This document shows positions 14,517 to 22,310 of a stretch of 28,538 nucleotides of DNA, one piece after another. The notes beneath the pieces are model-generated. The model was not told the origin of the DNA and did no database searches. It worked only from the letters and a program-made list of their open reading frames with translations. Source of the DNA: Actinomycetes bacterium (lineage in GTDB: Bacteria; Actinomycetota; Actinomycetes; Actinomycetales; Dermatophilaceae); NCBI GenBank assembly GCA_023451855.1, contig JAEXXY010000362.1:1-28538 (forward strand). The letters run 5' to 3'. The stretch's first letter is position 1; each line of letters begins with the position of its first letter. The position numbers were made by a program, and so were the translations under genes.

Positions 14517-15265
14517 GCGACCCTCCCGGTGACGAGCGCGAACGTGACGAAGGCGCCGCCGTCGGCCTCGAGCATCTGCTGCACGGGCGAGGTGGCCTGG
14601 CCCTTCAGCTCGTTGACCGCCCGCTCCCACAGCAGCCAGTTGGCGCAGCCCTCCGGCTGGCTGCGTGCCGTGACCGAGGCGAACGCACGGCCGAAGTCCC
14701 ACTGGCTGCGCAGCCACTCGGCGGTGTGCCACGCAGCGGTCTCGGCGCCCACGACCTTGTCGAGGTGGTCGGGGATCTCGCCGAGCTCGCGCACCTCGGC
14801 GGTGAGCGCCGGTGTCGCCACCCCGAGCTGACCACCCGGACGCAGGAACTTGGCGACGTAGGGCGGGTAGTGGTCGCCGGTGCCGAAGTACTCCCACGCG
14901 TCGATGCTGACGATGGCGTCGAAGGCGCCCCGGCCGAAGGGCAGCTGGTGGGCGTCGACGCGGACCGGCAGGACGCGGTCGGCCACGCCCTCCTTGTCGA
15001 AGACAGCGCCGGCCTCGCTCGGGTCGACCCAGAGGTCGGCGGCCACGACCTGGACGCCGTACTCCTTGGCGAGGAACACGGAGGTGGCCCCTAGACCGGA
15101 CCCGAGGTCGAGCACGCGCATGCCCGGGCGCAGGTCGAGGTCGGCCGCGAGGTCCTCGAGCAGCCACAGCGGATGCGGTCCCATGTCGAGGTCGACGAGC
15201 CACATGGCGTCGTACTTCGACGACTTGGGGAAGGCGTCCTTCGTCAGGTGGTCCAGCGCAGGCAT
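14513..15265 (-). CDS. Class I SAM-dependent methyltransferase
   Basis: The 250-aa protein is a Rossmann-fold methyltransferase. Motif I is VLDLGSGLG (residues 51-59), the acidic residue ending strand 2 is in VVAADLWV, and the post-I/II region reads FDAIVSIDAWEYFG. The long lead (KYDAMWLVDLDMGPHPLWLLEDL) resembles small-molecule or lipid methyltransferases of the cyclopropane-synthase-like group, but I cannot name the substrate. It starts at ATG 15263-15265, with AGGATC about seven bases upstream. The deaminase gene overlaps its end by four bases, forming a two-gene operon whose joint function is unknown. Confidence 0.85.
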   Translation of the reverse strand: MPALDHLTKDAFPKSSKYDAMWLVDLDMGPHPLWLLEDLAADLDLRPGMRVLDLGSGLGATSVFLAKEYGVQVVAADLWVDPSEAGAVFDKEGVADRVLPVRVDAHQLPFGRGAFDAIVSIDAWEYFGTGDHYPPYVAKFLRPGGQLGVATPALTAEVRELGEIPDHLDKVVGAETAAWHTAEWLRSQWDFGRAFASVTARSQPEGCANWLLWERAVNELKGQATSPVQQMLEADGGAFVTFALVTGRVA

Positions 15266-15388
15266 GCCCCGATCCTGCGTGACGAGGCGCAGTGGCGTCG
15301 AGCGGTTTCACCGCGTGGTCGGACGAGCGCGGTGTCCCGCGTGCGCCACACTGTCGGCACACCTACAGGGACAGGGGACCAACTCGCC

Positions 15389-16462
15389 ATGCACACCCGC
15401 AGCACTCCACCCATCCGCCGACGGGCCCTGCCCGTCCTGACGACGCTGCTGGTCGCCGTGGCAGCGCTCGTCGTTCCCGCCCCCGGGAGCAGCGCCGCCA
15501 CCGCGCCACCGCCGGTCTCGAACATCACCGTCACCGAGCGAACGGCCCATCGGATCACCATCAGCTATGTCGTTCCGGCGGCCTACTACAGCCCCGGCGG
15601 GGGTGGGGTCGTGCGCCTGACGCGCGGCTCCACGCCGGCCGCCTCGCCGACGGCCGGCTACGCCGTGCCGGTCACCGGGCGGACCGCTCGCACGACGCTC
15701 GACCCGGCCCTCACCCCGAACGTCGCCTACACGCTGGCGGTCTGGGTCAAGGCGAACGGCCAGTACTCCGCGCGACGTACGGTCACCGTCGTGACGCGCC
15801 CCGACGTCGTGACGGCGCTCGCGGGCGCGGCCTCGGTGAGCGGCCCGTCCTACAGCCCGACCGGGCCGCAGGTGCGCCTCACCTGGCGCAACCCCACCGG
15901 CCCGCTCAAGGCGGTGCGGATCGTGCGCAACGTCGCCCCCACCACCTCCGGCGGCTCCGTCGTCGTGCTGAACGGGTCGGCCCAGTCGTACGTCGACACG
16001 ACCCTGCCCGCGCAGGTGTGCGGCGCGTCGTACCGCACGACGGGCTGCAGCACCGCGCCCGTTCACTACTGGGTCATGCCGGAGTCGGCGGCCGGCGGTT
16101 ACGCCGACCGTTACGTGCGCGCCGACGTCGTCGTCGGCAGCCGCACCATCTCGGGCACCGTGTCGGCGGGCAACCAGGGCGTCGTCGCCCTCTGCTGCCA
16201 GAACCTCGGCGACGCCGAGGACCTGCCCGTCGCCGACGCGGCCGCCGACCCGGGGGTCGACGGCGGTGCCTTCACCGTGCACGTCCCGCCGGGCGTCTAC
16301 ACCGCCTGCACCTTCGCCGACGCCCCGCCGCAGAACGTCTGGGGCCAGTGCTGGAGCACCAAGGGAGGTGGCACGAAGGAGACCTGGTGGGAGGTCGGCG
16401 GCGACCCGACGCCGACCATCGACCTGCGTACCGCGACGAGCTACACCGGGGTCCGCCTCTAG
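15389..16462 (+). CDS. Secreted fibronectin-type-III-like protein
   Basis: The 357-aa protein starts with a Sec signal peptide: a basic N-terminus RRR, a hydrophobic core PVLTTLLVAVAALVV, and probable cleavage near residue 37 after GSSAA. Two beta-rich segments follow (about 42-120 and 125-235). They resemble FN3 domains (ISNITVTERTAHRITISY-like opening; VRLTWRNPTGPLKAVRIVRN), as in proteins that bind surfaces or polysaccharides. The last about 110 residues contain six cysteines (CC, CTFADAPPQ, QCW) and resemble a carboxypeptidase-regulatory-like beta domain (ISGTVSAGNQG). I see no enzymatic domain or anchor. The start is ATG 15389, with AGGGGA about ten bases upstream. Its stop overlaps that of the convergent oxidase gene. 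Confidence 0.75.
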   Translation: MHTRSTPPIRRRALPVLTTLLVAVAALVVPAPGSSAATAPPPVSNITVTERTAHRITISYVVPAAYYSPGGGGVVRLTRGSTPAASPTAGYAVPVTGRTARTTLDPALTPNVAYTLAVWVKANGQYSARRTVTVVTRPDVVTALAGAASVSGPSYSPTGPQVRLTWRNPTGPLKAVRIVRNVAPTTSGGSVVVLNGSAQSYVDTTLPAQVCGASYRTTGCSTAPVHYWVMPESAAGGYADRYVRADVVVGSRTISGTVSAGNQGVVALCCQNLGDAEDLPVADAAADPGVDGGAFTVHVPPGVYTACTFADAPPQNVWGQCWSTKGGGTKETWWEVGGDPTPTIDLRTATSYTGVRL

Positions 16463-17763
16463 GCGGGTCCGCGGGCGGCGACGAGGTCGTCGGGCGTGAG
16501 CCCGGCGACCGACGTCCGCCCGGTCAGGGCGAGCTGGAGGTCGAGCTCGGCGCGCAGGTTGCGCAGCACCTCGGCGACGCCGGCCGCGCCCGCCAGTGCC
16601 AGCCCGTACACGTGCGGACGGCCGACGCCGACCGCGCTGGCTCCCAGTGCCAGGGCGACGAAGGCGTCTGCACCGCAACGGATCCCGCTGTCGAAGACGA
16701 TGGGCATCGCGGACCCGGCGCCGCGGACCGCGTCGACGACGCCCGGCAGGGCGTCGAGTGCCGCCACCGACCGGTCGACCTGCCGGCCGCCGTGGTTGGA
16801 CACCCAGAGGCCGTCGACCCCGGCGTCCACGGCGCGCAGGGCGTCCTCGGGGTGCAGCACACCCTTGAGCACGACGGGCATCGTCGTCAGCGCGCGCAGC
16901 CGGGGCAGGTCCCCCCACGTCAGTGACGGCCGGCTGAAGACGTCGAGGAACACCTCGACCGCGGCACGCGGCTCGGCCGACGTGAGGTTGCGACGCGTGT
17001 CGCCCGGGTGGTTGCGGCTCATCGACAGCAGCGTCGAGACTGCGGCAGGTGTGGGGCGCGGGCGGTCCTGTGCGCCAGCGGATTTCGTAGCAGCGACGCG
17101 TTCGGAGACGAGCCGACGGAAGACCGGGTCCGACGTGTACTGGGCGATGCCCTCGCCCCGTGCGAACGGCAGGTGTCCGAGGTCGAGGTCGCGCGGGCGC
17201 CAGCCGAGGTAGGCGGTGTCGAGGGTGACGACGAGGGCCTCGCTGCCGCAGGCCTCGGCGCGTGACACGAGGCTCTCGACGAGGTCGTCGTCGCTGCTCC
17301 AGTACAGCTGGTACCAGTGGCCCGTCCCACCGAGCTCGCGGGCGACGTCCTCCATCGGCACCGACGCCTGGGTGCTCAGCACCGGCGTCACGCCCTCCTC
17401 CCGCGCACCCCGGGCCACGGCGAGGTCGGCGTCGGCGTGCGCCATCGACAGGACGCCGATGGGGGAGACGAGGAACGGCGAGGGGTGGCGACGTCCGAAC
17501 AGCTCGACCGACTGGTCGCGCTGCCGGGTGTCGGCGAGCATGCGGGGCACCACCTGCCACCGGTCGAAGGCCGCGCGGTTGGCGCGCGCGGTGGCCTCTG
17601 ACCCGGCCGACCCTGCGACATAAGCGAACCCGCGCCTCGACATGACGCGTCGGGCGGCCTCCTCCAGCTGCGTGCCGTCGGTGGGGACCTCGGGCCGCCG
17701 CCCGAAGGCGCCCGCCCGGTAGATCGCCGACTGCACTGCGCGGCCGAGTCCTGCCTCAGGCAT
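16459..17763 (-). CDS. FMN-dependent alpha-hydroxy-acid oxidizing protein (lactate 2-monooxygenase-like)
   Basis: The 434-aa protein belongs to the FMN-dependent 2-hydroxy-acid dehydrogenase family (glycolate oxidase, lactate oxidase, lactate monooxygenase). It has the FMN-binding lysine in PVVLKGV (Lys300), the catalytic histidine in SNHGGRQ (His324) with the substrate arginine at 327, and the phosphate-binding DSGIRCGADAF. The long loop around GWRPRDLDLGHLPFARG is typical of lactate 2-monooxygenase-like members, which turn lactate into acetate and CO2. The exact substrate is inferred. I start it at ATG 17761-17763, preceded by AGGAGG, rather than the GTG eight codons upstream. It follows the isomerase-family gene by 17 bases. 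Its TAG stop shares CTAG with the convergent FN3-protein gene. Confidence 0.88.
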   Translation of the reverse strand: MPEAGLGRAVQSAIYRAGAFGRRPEVPTDGTQLEEAARRVMSRRGFAYVAGSAGSEATARANRAAFDRWQVVPRMLADTRQRDQSVELFGRRHPSPFLVSPIGVLSMAHADADLAVARGAREEGVTPVLSTQASVPMEDVARELGGTGHWYQLYWSSDDDLVESLVSRAEACGSEALVVTLDTAYLGWRPRDLDLGHLPFARGEGIAQYTSDPVFRRLVSERVAATKSAGAQDRPRPTPAAVSTLLSMSRNHPGDTRRNLTSAEPRAAVEVFLDVFSRPSLTWGDLPRLRALTTMPVVLKGVLHPEDALRAVDAGVDGLWVSNHGGRQVDRSVAALDALPGVVDAVRGAGSAMPIVFDSGIRCGADAFVALALGASAVGVGRPHVYGLALAGAAGVAEVLRNLRAELDLQLALTGRTSVAGLTPDDLVAARGPA

Positions 17764-17780
17764 CGGGCCCCTCCTCACGC

Positions 17781-18605
17781 TCACCACGTCACCGACACCG
17801 TGTCACGCCACCAGCGCTCCAGCGCGTCGACGGGCTCGGCGTCCGTGCGGCTCCACAGCCGCAGGAACAGCTCGACCGCGCCGCCGGTCCAGGCCACGTC
17901 GGCGTCGGTGTCGAGCGAGTCGACGTCGGTGAGCCGGGTCGTCGTCGCCGGGCGGTCGGGGGCGAGGTCGAGCAGCCAGGCGAGGGATGCGTCGGCGGGT
18001 CGCACGAGCAGCCGTGTGGGACGGTCGGGCTGGGCGCCCTGCTTGCGCCGCGGCACGAAGCCGATGAGCAGCTCGTCGATGCCGTCGGCGGCCAGGCGTG
18101 GGCGCAGCCACGTCTCGTCGGGGCGAGGCGCCCGGCCGAGGCGGGCCGTCATGGCGTCGACGGCGTGGACCGACGTCTCGAAGCACTGCCGCCGCGTCCA
18201 GAAGACGCGGGGCGTGGGCGATTCGTGCAGGAAGGTGAGCGCGTCGAGGTCGTCGGGCGCGTCGGACAGGGCCTGCAGCAGGCCGGTGGCGCCCTCGTCG
18301 AACCACTCGAGCACGTCGGCCGCGGCCCGACCCTCGGCCTCGAACCGCTCCGGGTCCGGCACCGGGGCGCCGCGCACGTGGCTCGTGGCCCAGCGGTGCA
18401 CCATGCCCTGGTGGGCCACGAGGTCGAGCACCGTCCAGCCGGGGCACGTGGGCACCGACGCGTGAAGGCCGGCCGAGCCGGCGTTGCCGCGCAGCACGGT
18501 CGAGGCGGTTCCGAGGCCGTCGCCGAGGTCCTCGAGGCTCAGCCCGGAGGCCAGGGCCGAGGCGGGGCTCGACGGCTCGGACGCGTCGGGGGAGTGCTCG
18601 CTCAC
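17781..18605 (-). CDS. Maleylpyruvate isomerase family (mycothiol-dependent-like) protein
   Basis: The 274-aa protein matches the actinobacterial MDMPI_N/DinB-like family that includes mycothiol-dependent maleylpyruvate isomerase. It has CPGWTVLDLVAHQGMVHRW near residue 65, with the first metal histidine, and the second helix RRQCFETSVHAVDA with Glu and His. A C-terminal domain rich in beta strands and Arg/Asp follows (RLLVRPADASLAW). Members also include proteins of unknown reaction, so the name describes family, not activity. The open frame extends about 110 codons further upstream, but composition and family alignment favour the GTG at 18603-18605. It is upstream of and cotranscribed with the 2-hydroxy-acid oxidase gene. 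Confidence 0.8.
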   Translation of the reverse strand: MSEHSPDASEPSSPASALASGLSLEDLGDGLGTASTVLRGNAGSAGLHASVPTCPGWTVLDLVAHQGMVHRWATSHVRGAPVPDPERFEAEGRAAADVLEWFDEGATGLLQALSDAPDDLDALTFLHESPTPRVFWTRRQCFETSVHAVDAMTARLGRAPRPDETWLRPRLAADGIDELLIGFVPRRKQGAQPDRPTRLLVRPADASLAWLLDLAPDRPATTTRLTDVDSLDTDADVAWTGGAVELFLRLWSRTDAEPVDALERWWRDTVSVTW

Positions 18606-18695
18606 GGCCCTGAGTCTGCCGCACCGGGGCGCTCCCGCGGCGGCCGGCGACGGCGTCCGGCGGCGGGCGTGGACGGGGCACCCGGCCTGCGGCGG

Positions 18696-18701
18696 TAGAT
18701 T
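18696..18701 (+). promoter_or_regulatory. -10 box candidate TAGATT for the proline dehydrogenase gene
   Basis: TAGATT fits TANNNT in a very GC-rich context and lies about 62 bases before the GTG start at 18763. A TTGACA-like -35 at standard spacing is not evident. Confidence 0.4.
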
Positions 18702-18762
18702 TCGCCCGAGGGACGGCCACCGCCGCCCGTCCGTACCGCCCGAGAAACCCCGGAGGCCCGCC

Positions 18763-19713
18763 GTGGACGCCAGCGACCTGCTGCGCAACTCCCTCCTGCA
18801 GCTGTCCAAGCAGGAGAAGATCCGAGACGTCATCGAGAAGGCGCCCGTGTCCCGCTCGGTCGTCAAGCGCTTCGTGCCCGGCACCGACCGCGCCGACGTC
18901 GTCGGTGCGGCCGCCGAGATCACCGCCTCCGGGCGGCTCGCGACCATCGACTACCTCGGCGAGGACTGCCTCGAGCTCGCCCAGGCCGAGCACACCCGCG
19001 ACGCGTACGTCGGGCTCCTCACGGGCCTGTCCGACCAGGGCCTGACCCACGGCGGCGCCGTCGAGGTCTCGCTCAAGCTGAGCGCCCTCGGCCAGGCCCT
19101 GCCCGGCGACGGCGACAAGATCGCCCTCGACCACGCCCGCGAGATCTGCGCGGCGGCCGAGAAGGCCGGCACGACGGTCACCCTCGACATGGAGGACCAC
19201 ACGACCACCGACCGCACCCTCGAGTCGCTGCGCGAGCTGCGCGCCGACTTCCCGAGCGTCGGCGCGGTGCTGCAGGCTTACCTCTACCGGACCGAGGCCG
19301 ACTGCCGCGACCTCGCCCACGCCGGCTCGCGCGTCCGGCTCTGCAAGGGCGCGTACAAGGAGCCCGAGTCGGTGGCCTTCCAGTCCAGCGCCGACGTCGA
19401 CAAGTCGTACGTGCGCTGCCTCAAGGTGCTCATGAAGGGCGAGGGCTACCCGATGGTCGCCTCGCACGACCCGCGCCTCATCGAGATCGCCGGGGCGCTC
19501 GCGGGCCAGGCGGGCCGCGACCCGAGGTCGTTCGAGTACCAGATGCTCTACGGCATCCGCCCCGAGGAGCAGCGCCGCATCGCCGACCGCGGCGACCAGA
19601 TGCGCGTCTACATCCCGTACGGCCAGGAGTGGTACGGCTACCTGATGCGGCGGATGGCCGAGCGCCCCGCCAACGTCATGTTCTTCCTGCGCGGCGTCGC
19701 CACCAAGGGCTGA
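18763..19713 (+). CDS. Proline dehydrogenase (monofunctional)
   Basis: This FAD enzyme oxidises proline to delta-1-pyrroline-5-carboxylate (P5C) and passes electrons to the membrane quinone pool. The 316-aa protein shows the family's conserved blocks in order: VSLKLSALGQ, VTLDMEDH, VLQAYLYRT, RLCKGAYKEPESVAF, the SHDPRLIEIA segment, YQMLYGIR and VYIPYGQEWYGYLMRRMAERPANV. Its length is that of the short monofunctional PRODH of Gram-positive bacteria, with no P5C dehydrogenase domain. It starts at GTG 18763, with GGAGG six bases upstream. proC follows after 54 bases in the same direction. Confidence 0.95.
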   Translation: MDASDLLRNSLLQLSKQEKIRDVIEKAPVSRSVVKRFVPGTDRADVVGAAAEITASGRLATIDYLGEDCLELAQAEHTRDAYVGLLTGLSDQGLTHGGAVEVSLKLSALGQALPGDGDKIALDHAREICAAAEKAGTTVTLDMEDHTTTDRTLESLRELRADFPSVGAVLQAYLYRTEADCRDLAHAGSRVRLCKGAYKEPESVAFQSSADVDKSYVRCLKVLMKGEGYPMVASHDPRLIEIAGALAGQAGRDPRSFEYQMLYGIRPEEQRRIADRGDQMRVYIPYGQEWYGYLMRRMAERPANVMFFLRGVATKG

Positions 19714-19767
19714 ACCTCCGGCGCCACCGCACCGATCCCCGCCCGACCCCCGGCTGAGGAGGCCACG

Positions 19768-20574
19768 ATGACGACGACCGCGATCTTCGGAGCCGGTGTC
19801 ATGGGCGAGACGCTCGTGTCCGGGCTCATCCGCTCGGGCCGCCCGGCCGCCGACCTCGTCGTCACCGGCCGCACGCCGGAGAAGGTCGACGCGCTCGCCG
19901 GGCGCTACGGCGTCCGCGCCCTGTCGAACGCCGACGCCGCCGACGCCGCGGACACCCTCGTGCTCTGCGTCAAGCCGCAGGACATGGCGGGGCTGCTCGA
20001 CGAGATCCACGACCACGTGGCGCCGGGCAACGTCGTCGTGTCGCTCGCGGCCGGCATCACGACCGAGTACCTCGAGTCGCGCCTGCCCGAGGGCACCTCG
20101 GTCGTGCGCGTCATGCCCAACACGCCGGCACTCGTCGACGAGGGGATGGCCGGCATCGCGCCCGGCAGCCACTGCACCGACGACCACCTGGCCGAGGCGG
20201 AGGCGCTGCTGTCCTCGTGCGGCAAGGTCGTGCGGCTGGCCGAGAAGCACCTCGATGCCGTCACCGCGATCTCGGGGTCGGGCCCGGCGTACATCTTCTA
20301 TGTCGTCGAGGCGATGATCGAGGCCGGCGTCGTGCTCGGCCTGCCACGCGCCACGTCCACCGACCTCGTCGTCCAGACGCTGTACGGCGCCGCGACGATG
20401 CTCAAGGAGACCCGCGAGCACCCGACGGTGCTGCGCGAGCAGGTCAGCTCGCCCGGCGGCACGACGGTCGCGGCGCTGCGCCAGCTCGACGACCACAAGG
20501 TGCGCGCCGCGTTCGTCACGGCGATGGAGGCCGCGGCGGCCCGGAGCAAGGAGCTGGCCTCCGGCCAGGGCTGA
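19768..20574 (+). CDS. proC: Pyrroline-5-carboxylate reductase
   Basis: ProC reduces P5C to proline with NADPH, the last step of proline synthesis. The 268-aa protein has the N-terminal Rossmann motif GAGVMGE (residues 8-14), VRVMPNTPALV, the catalytic-domain signature GSGPAYIFYVVEAMIEAGV and SPGGTTVAALRQLD. Length is standard. It starts at ATG 19768, with GAGGAGGCC upstream. It follows proline dehydrogenase, which runs the reverse chemistry in catabolism. The shared intermediate suggests joint control of the proline/P5C pool. Confidence 0.97.
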   Translation: MTTTAIFGAGVMGETLVSGLIRSGRPAADLVVTGRTPEKVDALAGRYGVRALSNADAADAADTLVLCVKPQDMAGLLDEIHDHVAPGNVVVSLAAGITTEYLESRLPEGTSVVRVMPNTPALVDEGMAGIAPGSHCTDDHLAEAEALLSSCGKVVRLAEKHLDAVTAISGSGPAYIFYVVEAMIEAGVVLGLPRATSTDLVVQTLYGAATMLKETREHPTVLREQVSSPGGTTVAALRQLDDHKVRAAFVTAMEAAAARSKELASGQG

Positions 20575-20589
20575 GAGGACGCTGGTCAC

Positions 20590-21201
20590 ATGGACGGCAC
20601 GAGCGGGCCGGGCGGACCGAGCGCACCGGGCGCATCGGGCGGACCGGGCGCATCGGGCGGACCGGGCGCATCGGGCGCATCGGGCGCAACGGGCGGCGGC
20701 CACCCGGCCATGCACCTGCACACGGTCGGCCCGGACGACTGGGAGAGCCACCGCGACATCCGCCTCGAGATGCTGGTCGCCGCGCCCGACGCCTTCTGGT
20801 TCACCCACGCCGACGAGGCCGTCTACGACGAGGCCGACTGGCGCGAGCGGATCGAGGGTGCGTGGCTCGTGCAGGCCCGCGACGCATCGGGCGTGCTCGG
20901 CAGCGCCGGGCTCGGTTCACACTGGGAGCCCGAAAGAGCCACCGTCGCAACACTTTTCGGCATGTACGTCGCGCCCCGTGCCCGAGGGCGCGGTGTGGGC
21001 GAGGCCCTCGTTCACGCCGTTCTCGACGAGGCCCGACGACGCGGCAAGTCCGAGGTGGTCCTCGAGGTGACGAGCAACAACCCGGCTGCTCGGGCGCTCT
21101 ACGAGCGGTGCGGTTTCGCCGTCACCGGTGCGACGCACCCGCACCCCCGCAGTGGGCAGCTGCACGAGATCGAGATGGTCGCGCGCCTCGCCGACGCCTG
21201 A
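20590..21201 (+). CDS. GNAT acetyltransferase with collagen-like N-terminus
   Basis: The 203-aa protein has a GNAT domain from about residue 41, with the acetyl-CoA loop RGRGVG (132-137) and the SNNPAARALYERCGF motif typical of amino-terminal or small-amine acetyltransferases. The first about 37 residues are Gly-Ala-Ser-Pro repeats (GASGGPGASGGPGASGASG), encoded by near-identical 9-bp units. An internal ATG at 20710 would start exactly at the GNAT domain (MHLHTVGPDDW). ATG 20590 has GAGAGGAC upstream, while 20710 lacks a clear ribosome-binding site, so I keep the longer form with moderate confidence. It follows proC by 15 bases and may be cotranscribed. The substrate is unknown. Confidence 0.8.
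   Translation: MDGTSGPGGPSAPGASGGPGASGGPGASGASGATGGGHPAMHLHTVGPDDWESHRDIRLEMLVAAPDAFWFTHADEAVYDEADWRERIEGAWLVQARDASGVLGSAGLGSHWEPERATVATLFGMYVAPRARGRGVGEALVHAVLDEARRRGKSEVVLEVTSNNPAARALYERCGFAVTGATHPHPRSGQLHEIEMVARLADA
20604..20697. repeat. 9-bp/18-bp tandem repeats encoding Gly-Ala-Ser
   Basis: Units such as GGGCGCATC and GGGCGGACC alternate through this stretch. Unit length is a multiple of three, so copy-number change would vary protein length without shifting the frame. Confidence 0.85.
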
Positions 21202-21347
21202 CGCGGGTGGCTGCGCCACGCCGACGTGGGCGGCAACCGACGCCGTCGCGGTCGGTCGACGCATCCGGGAGCGGGTGCCTGCCCGTGAGGCAAATGTTCA
21301 CGCCTCCGCGGGTGCGCGCCCTCGGGGCTTCGTGCGAAGGTTGCTCC

Positions 21348-21878
21348 ATGACCGAGATCACCGTGCGCCCCCTGGGCGAGGACGACTGGCAGGCCTACCG
21401 ATCGGTCCGGCTCGCCGCCCTTCGCGAGTCGCCCGAGGCGTTCGCGGCCTCGATCGGCGAGGAGGAGGCCTACGGCGAGGATCTCTGGCGCGAGCGCATG
21501 CGACGCTCGGCGCGGCTCGTGGCCGAACGCGGGGGCGAAGCGGTCGGTGTCGTCAGCGTCGGCACTGCCAAGGGCGGCGAGGACGGCTCTGCCGGAGAGC
21601 TGTTCGGCCTGTGGGTGCACCCCGACGCCCGTGGCTCGGGCGTCGCCACGACGCTCGTCAAGGAGGGCGCGCGCCTCGCCACCGAGCGCGGCCAGACCCA
21701 CCTCGTCTACTGGGTCGGCACCGAGAACGGCCGCGCCGTCGCCTTCGCGAGCGGCATGGGCTTCCGCCCCACCGACTACCGCCGGCCGATGGGCGTCGTC
21801 AGCGAGGAGGACGGCGAGGAGGAGATCGCCATGGTCCTTCCGCTCGGGGCCGACCGCAGCCCCGCCCTGCACCTCTAA
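21348..21878 (+). CDS. GNAT family N-acetyltransferase
   Basis: The 176-aa protein is a GNAT domain with acetyl-CoA loop RGSGVA (residues 96-101) after LWVHPDA, and an N-terminal VRPLGEDDWQAYRSVRLAALRESPEAF block. That block resembles the preceding gene's domain (VGPDDWESHRDIRLEMLVAAPDAF). The two are probably diverged paralogues. It starts at ATG 21348, with GAAGG about eight bases upstream. A 146-base gap without a gene separates it from the first GNAT. The substrate cannot be inferred. Confidence 0.85.
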   Translation: MTEITVRPLGEDDWQAYRSVRLAALRESPEAFAASIGEEEAYGEDLWRERMRRSARLVAERGGEAVGVVSVGTAKGGEDGSAGELFGLWVHPDARGSGVATTLVKEGARLATERGQTHLVYWVGTENGRAVAFASGMGFRPTDYRRPMGVVSEEDGEEEIAMVLPLGADRSPALHL

Positions 21879-21905
21879 GTCCGTCGTCGGGATGACGGCG
21901 CGGGG

Positions 21906-22310
21906 TCAGGACGGCGTCGAACGGCGCCCGAACGGTGCGGTCGCCGCCCACAGGAGCGCGAGCGTCAGCGCCCAGCCCGGGTGACCGGCGAGCAACAGGC
22001 CGCCCGCGGCCGCCGCGAACAGCACGAGCTCGACACCCAGGCGGGCCAGGTCCTCGAGTCGGTGCCCCGCCCGCGGGGCCACCCACCGGCCCCACACCAC
22101 GGCGGCCAGCACCGGCAACGCGACCGCGAGGACCACGCCGAGCACCGCGCCGGTCCTCGTGCCCGCCGTCCAGCCGCCCACCCCGAGGGCCGCGAGCATC
22201 CCCAGCTCGGAGGCGAACCGTCCGGCGCCGACGACCAGCCACGGACCGGTCGGCGTCGCGGGTGCCGGCGAGCTGTCGCTCGACGCCCGGTCGACGCGGC
22301 GGGCGCTCAC
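21906..22310 (-). CDS. YrdB/DUF2568-like small membrane protein
   Basis: The 134-aa protein has a disordered N-terminus of about 25 residues followed by four hydrophobic segments: FASELGMLAALGVGG, AVLGVVLAVALPVLAAVVW, LGVELVLFAAAAGGLLLA and WALTLALLWAAT. A conserved-looking VWGRWVAPRAGHRLED loop lies between the second and third. This matches the YrdB (DUF2568) family, whose role is unknown. It starts at GTG 22308-22310, overlapping the ktrA-like stop (GTGA), so translation is coupled to that gene. A link to potassium transport is suggested only by this coupling. Confidence 0.72.
   Translation of the reverse strand: MSARRVDRASSDSSPAPATPTGPWLVVGAGRFASELGMLAALGVGGWTAGTRTGAVLGVVLAVALPVLAAVVWGRWVAPRAGHRLEDLARLGVELVLFAAAAGGLLLAGHPGWALTLALLWAATAPFGRRSTPS

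Noticed and set aside
18606..18947. N-terminal extension of the maleylpyruvate-isomerase-family gene to 18947
   Set aside because: The added residues are Arg/Pro/Ser-rich and overlap the divergent proline dehydrogenase gene. The family domain begins shortly after GTG 18605.
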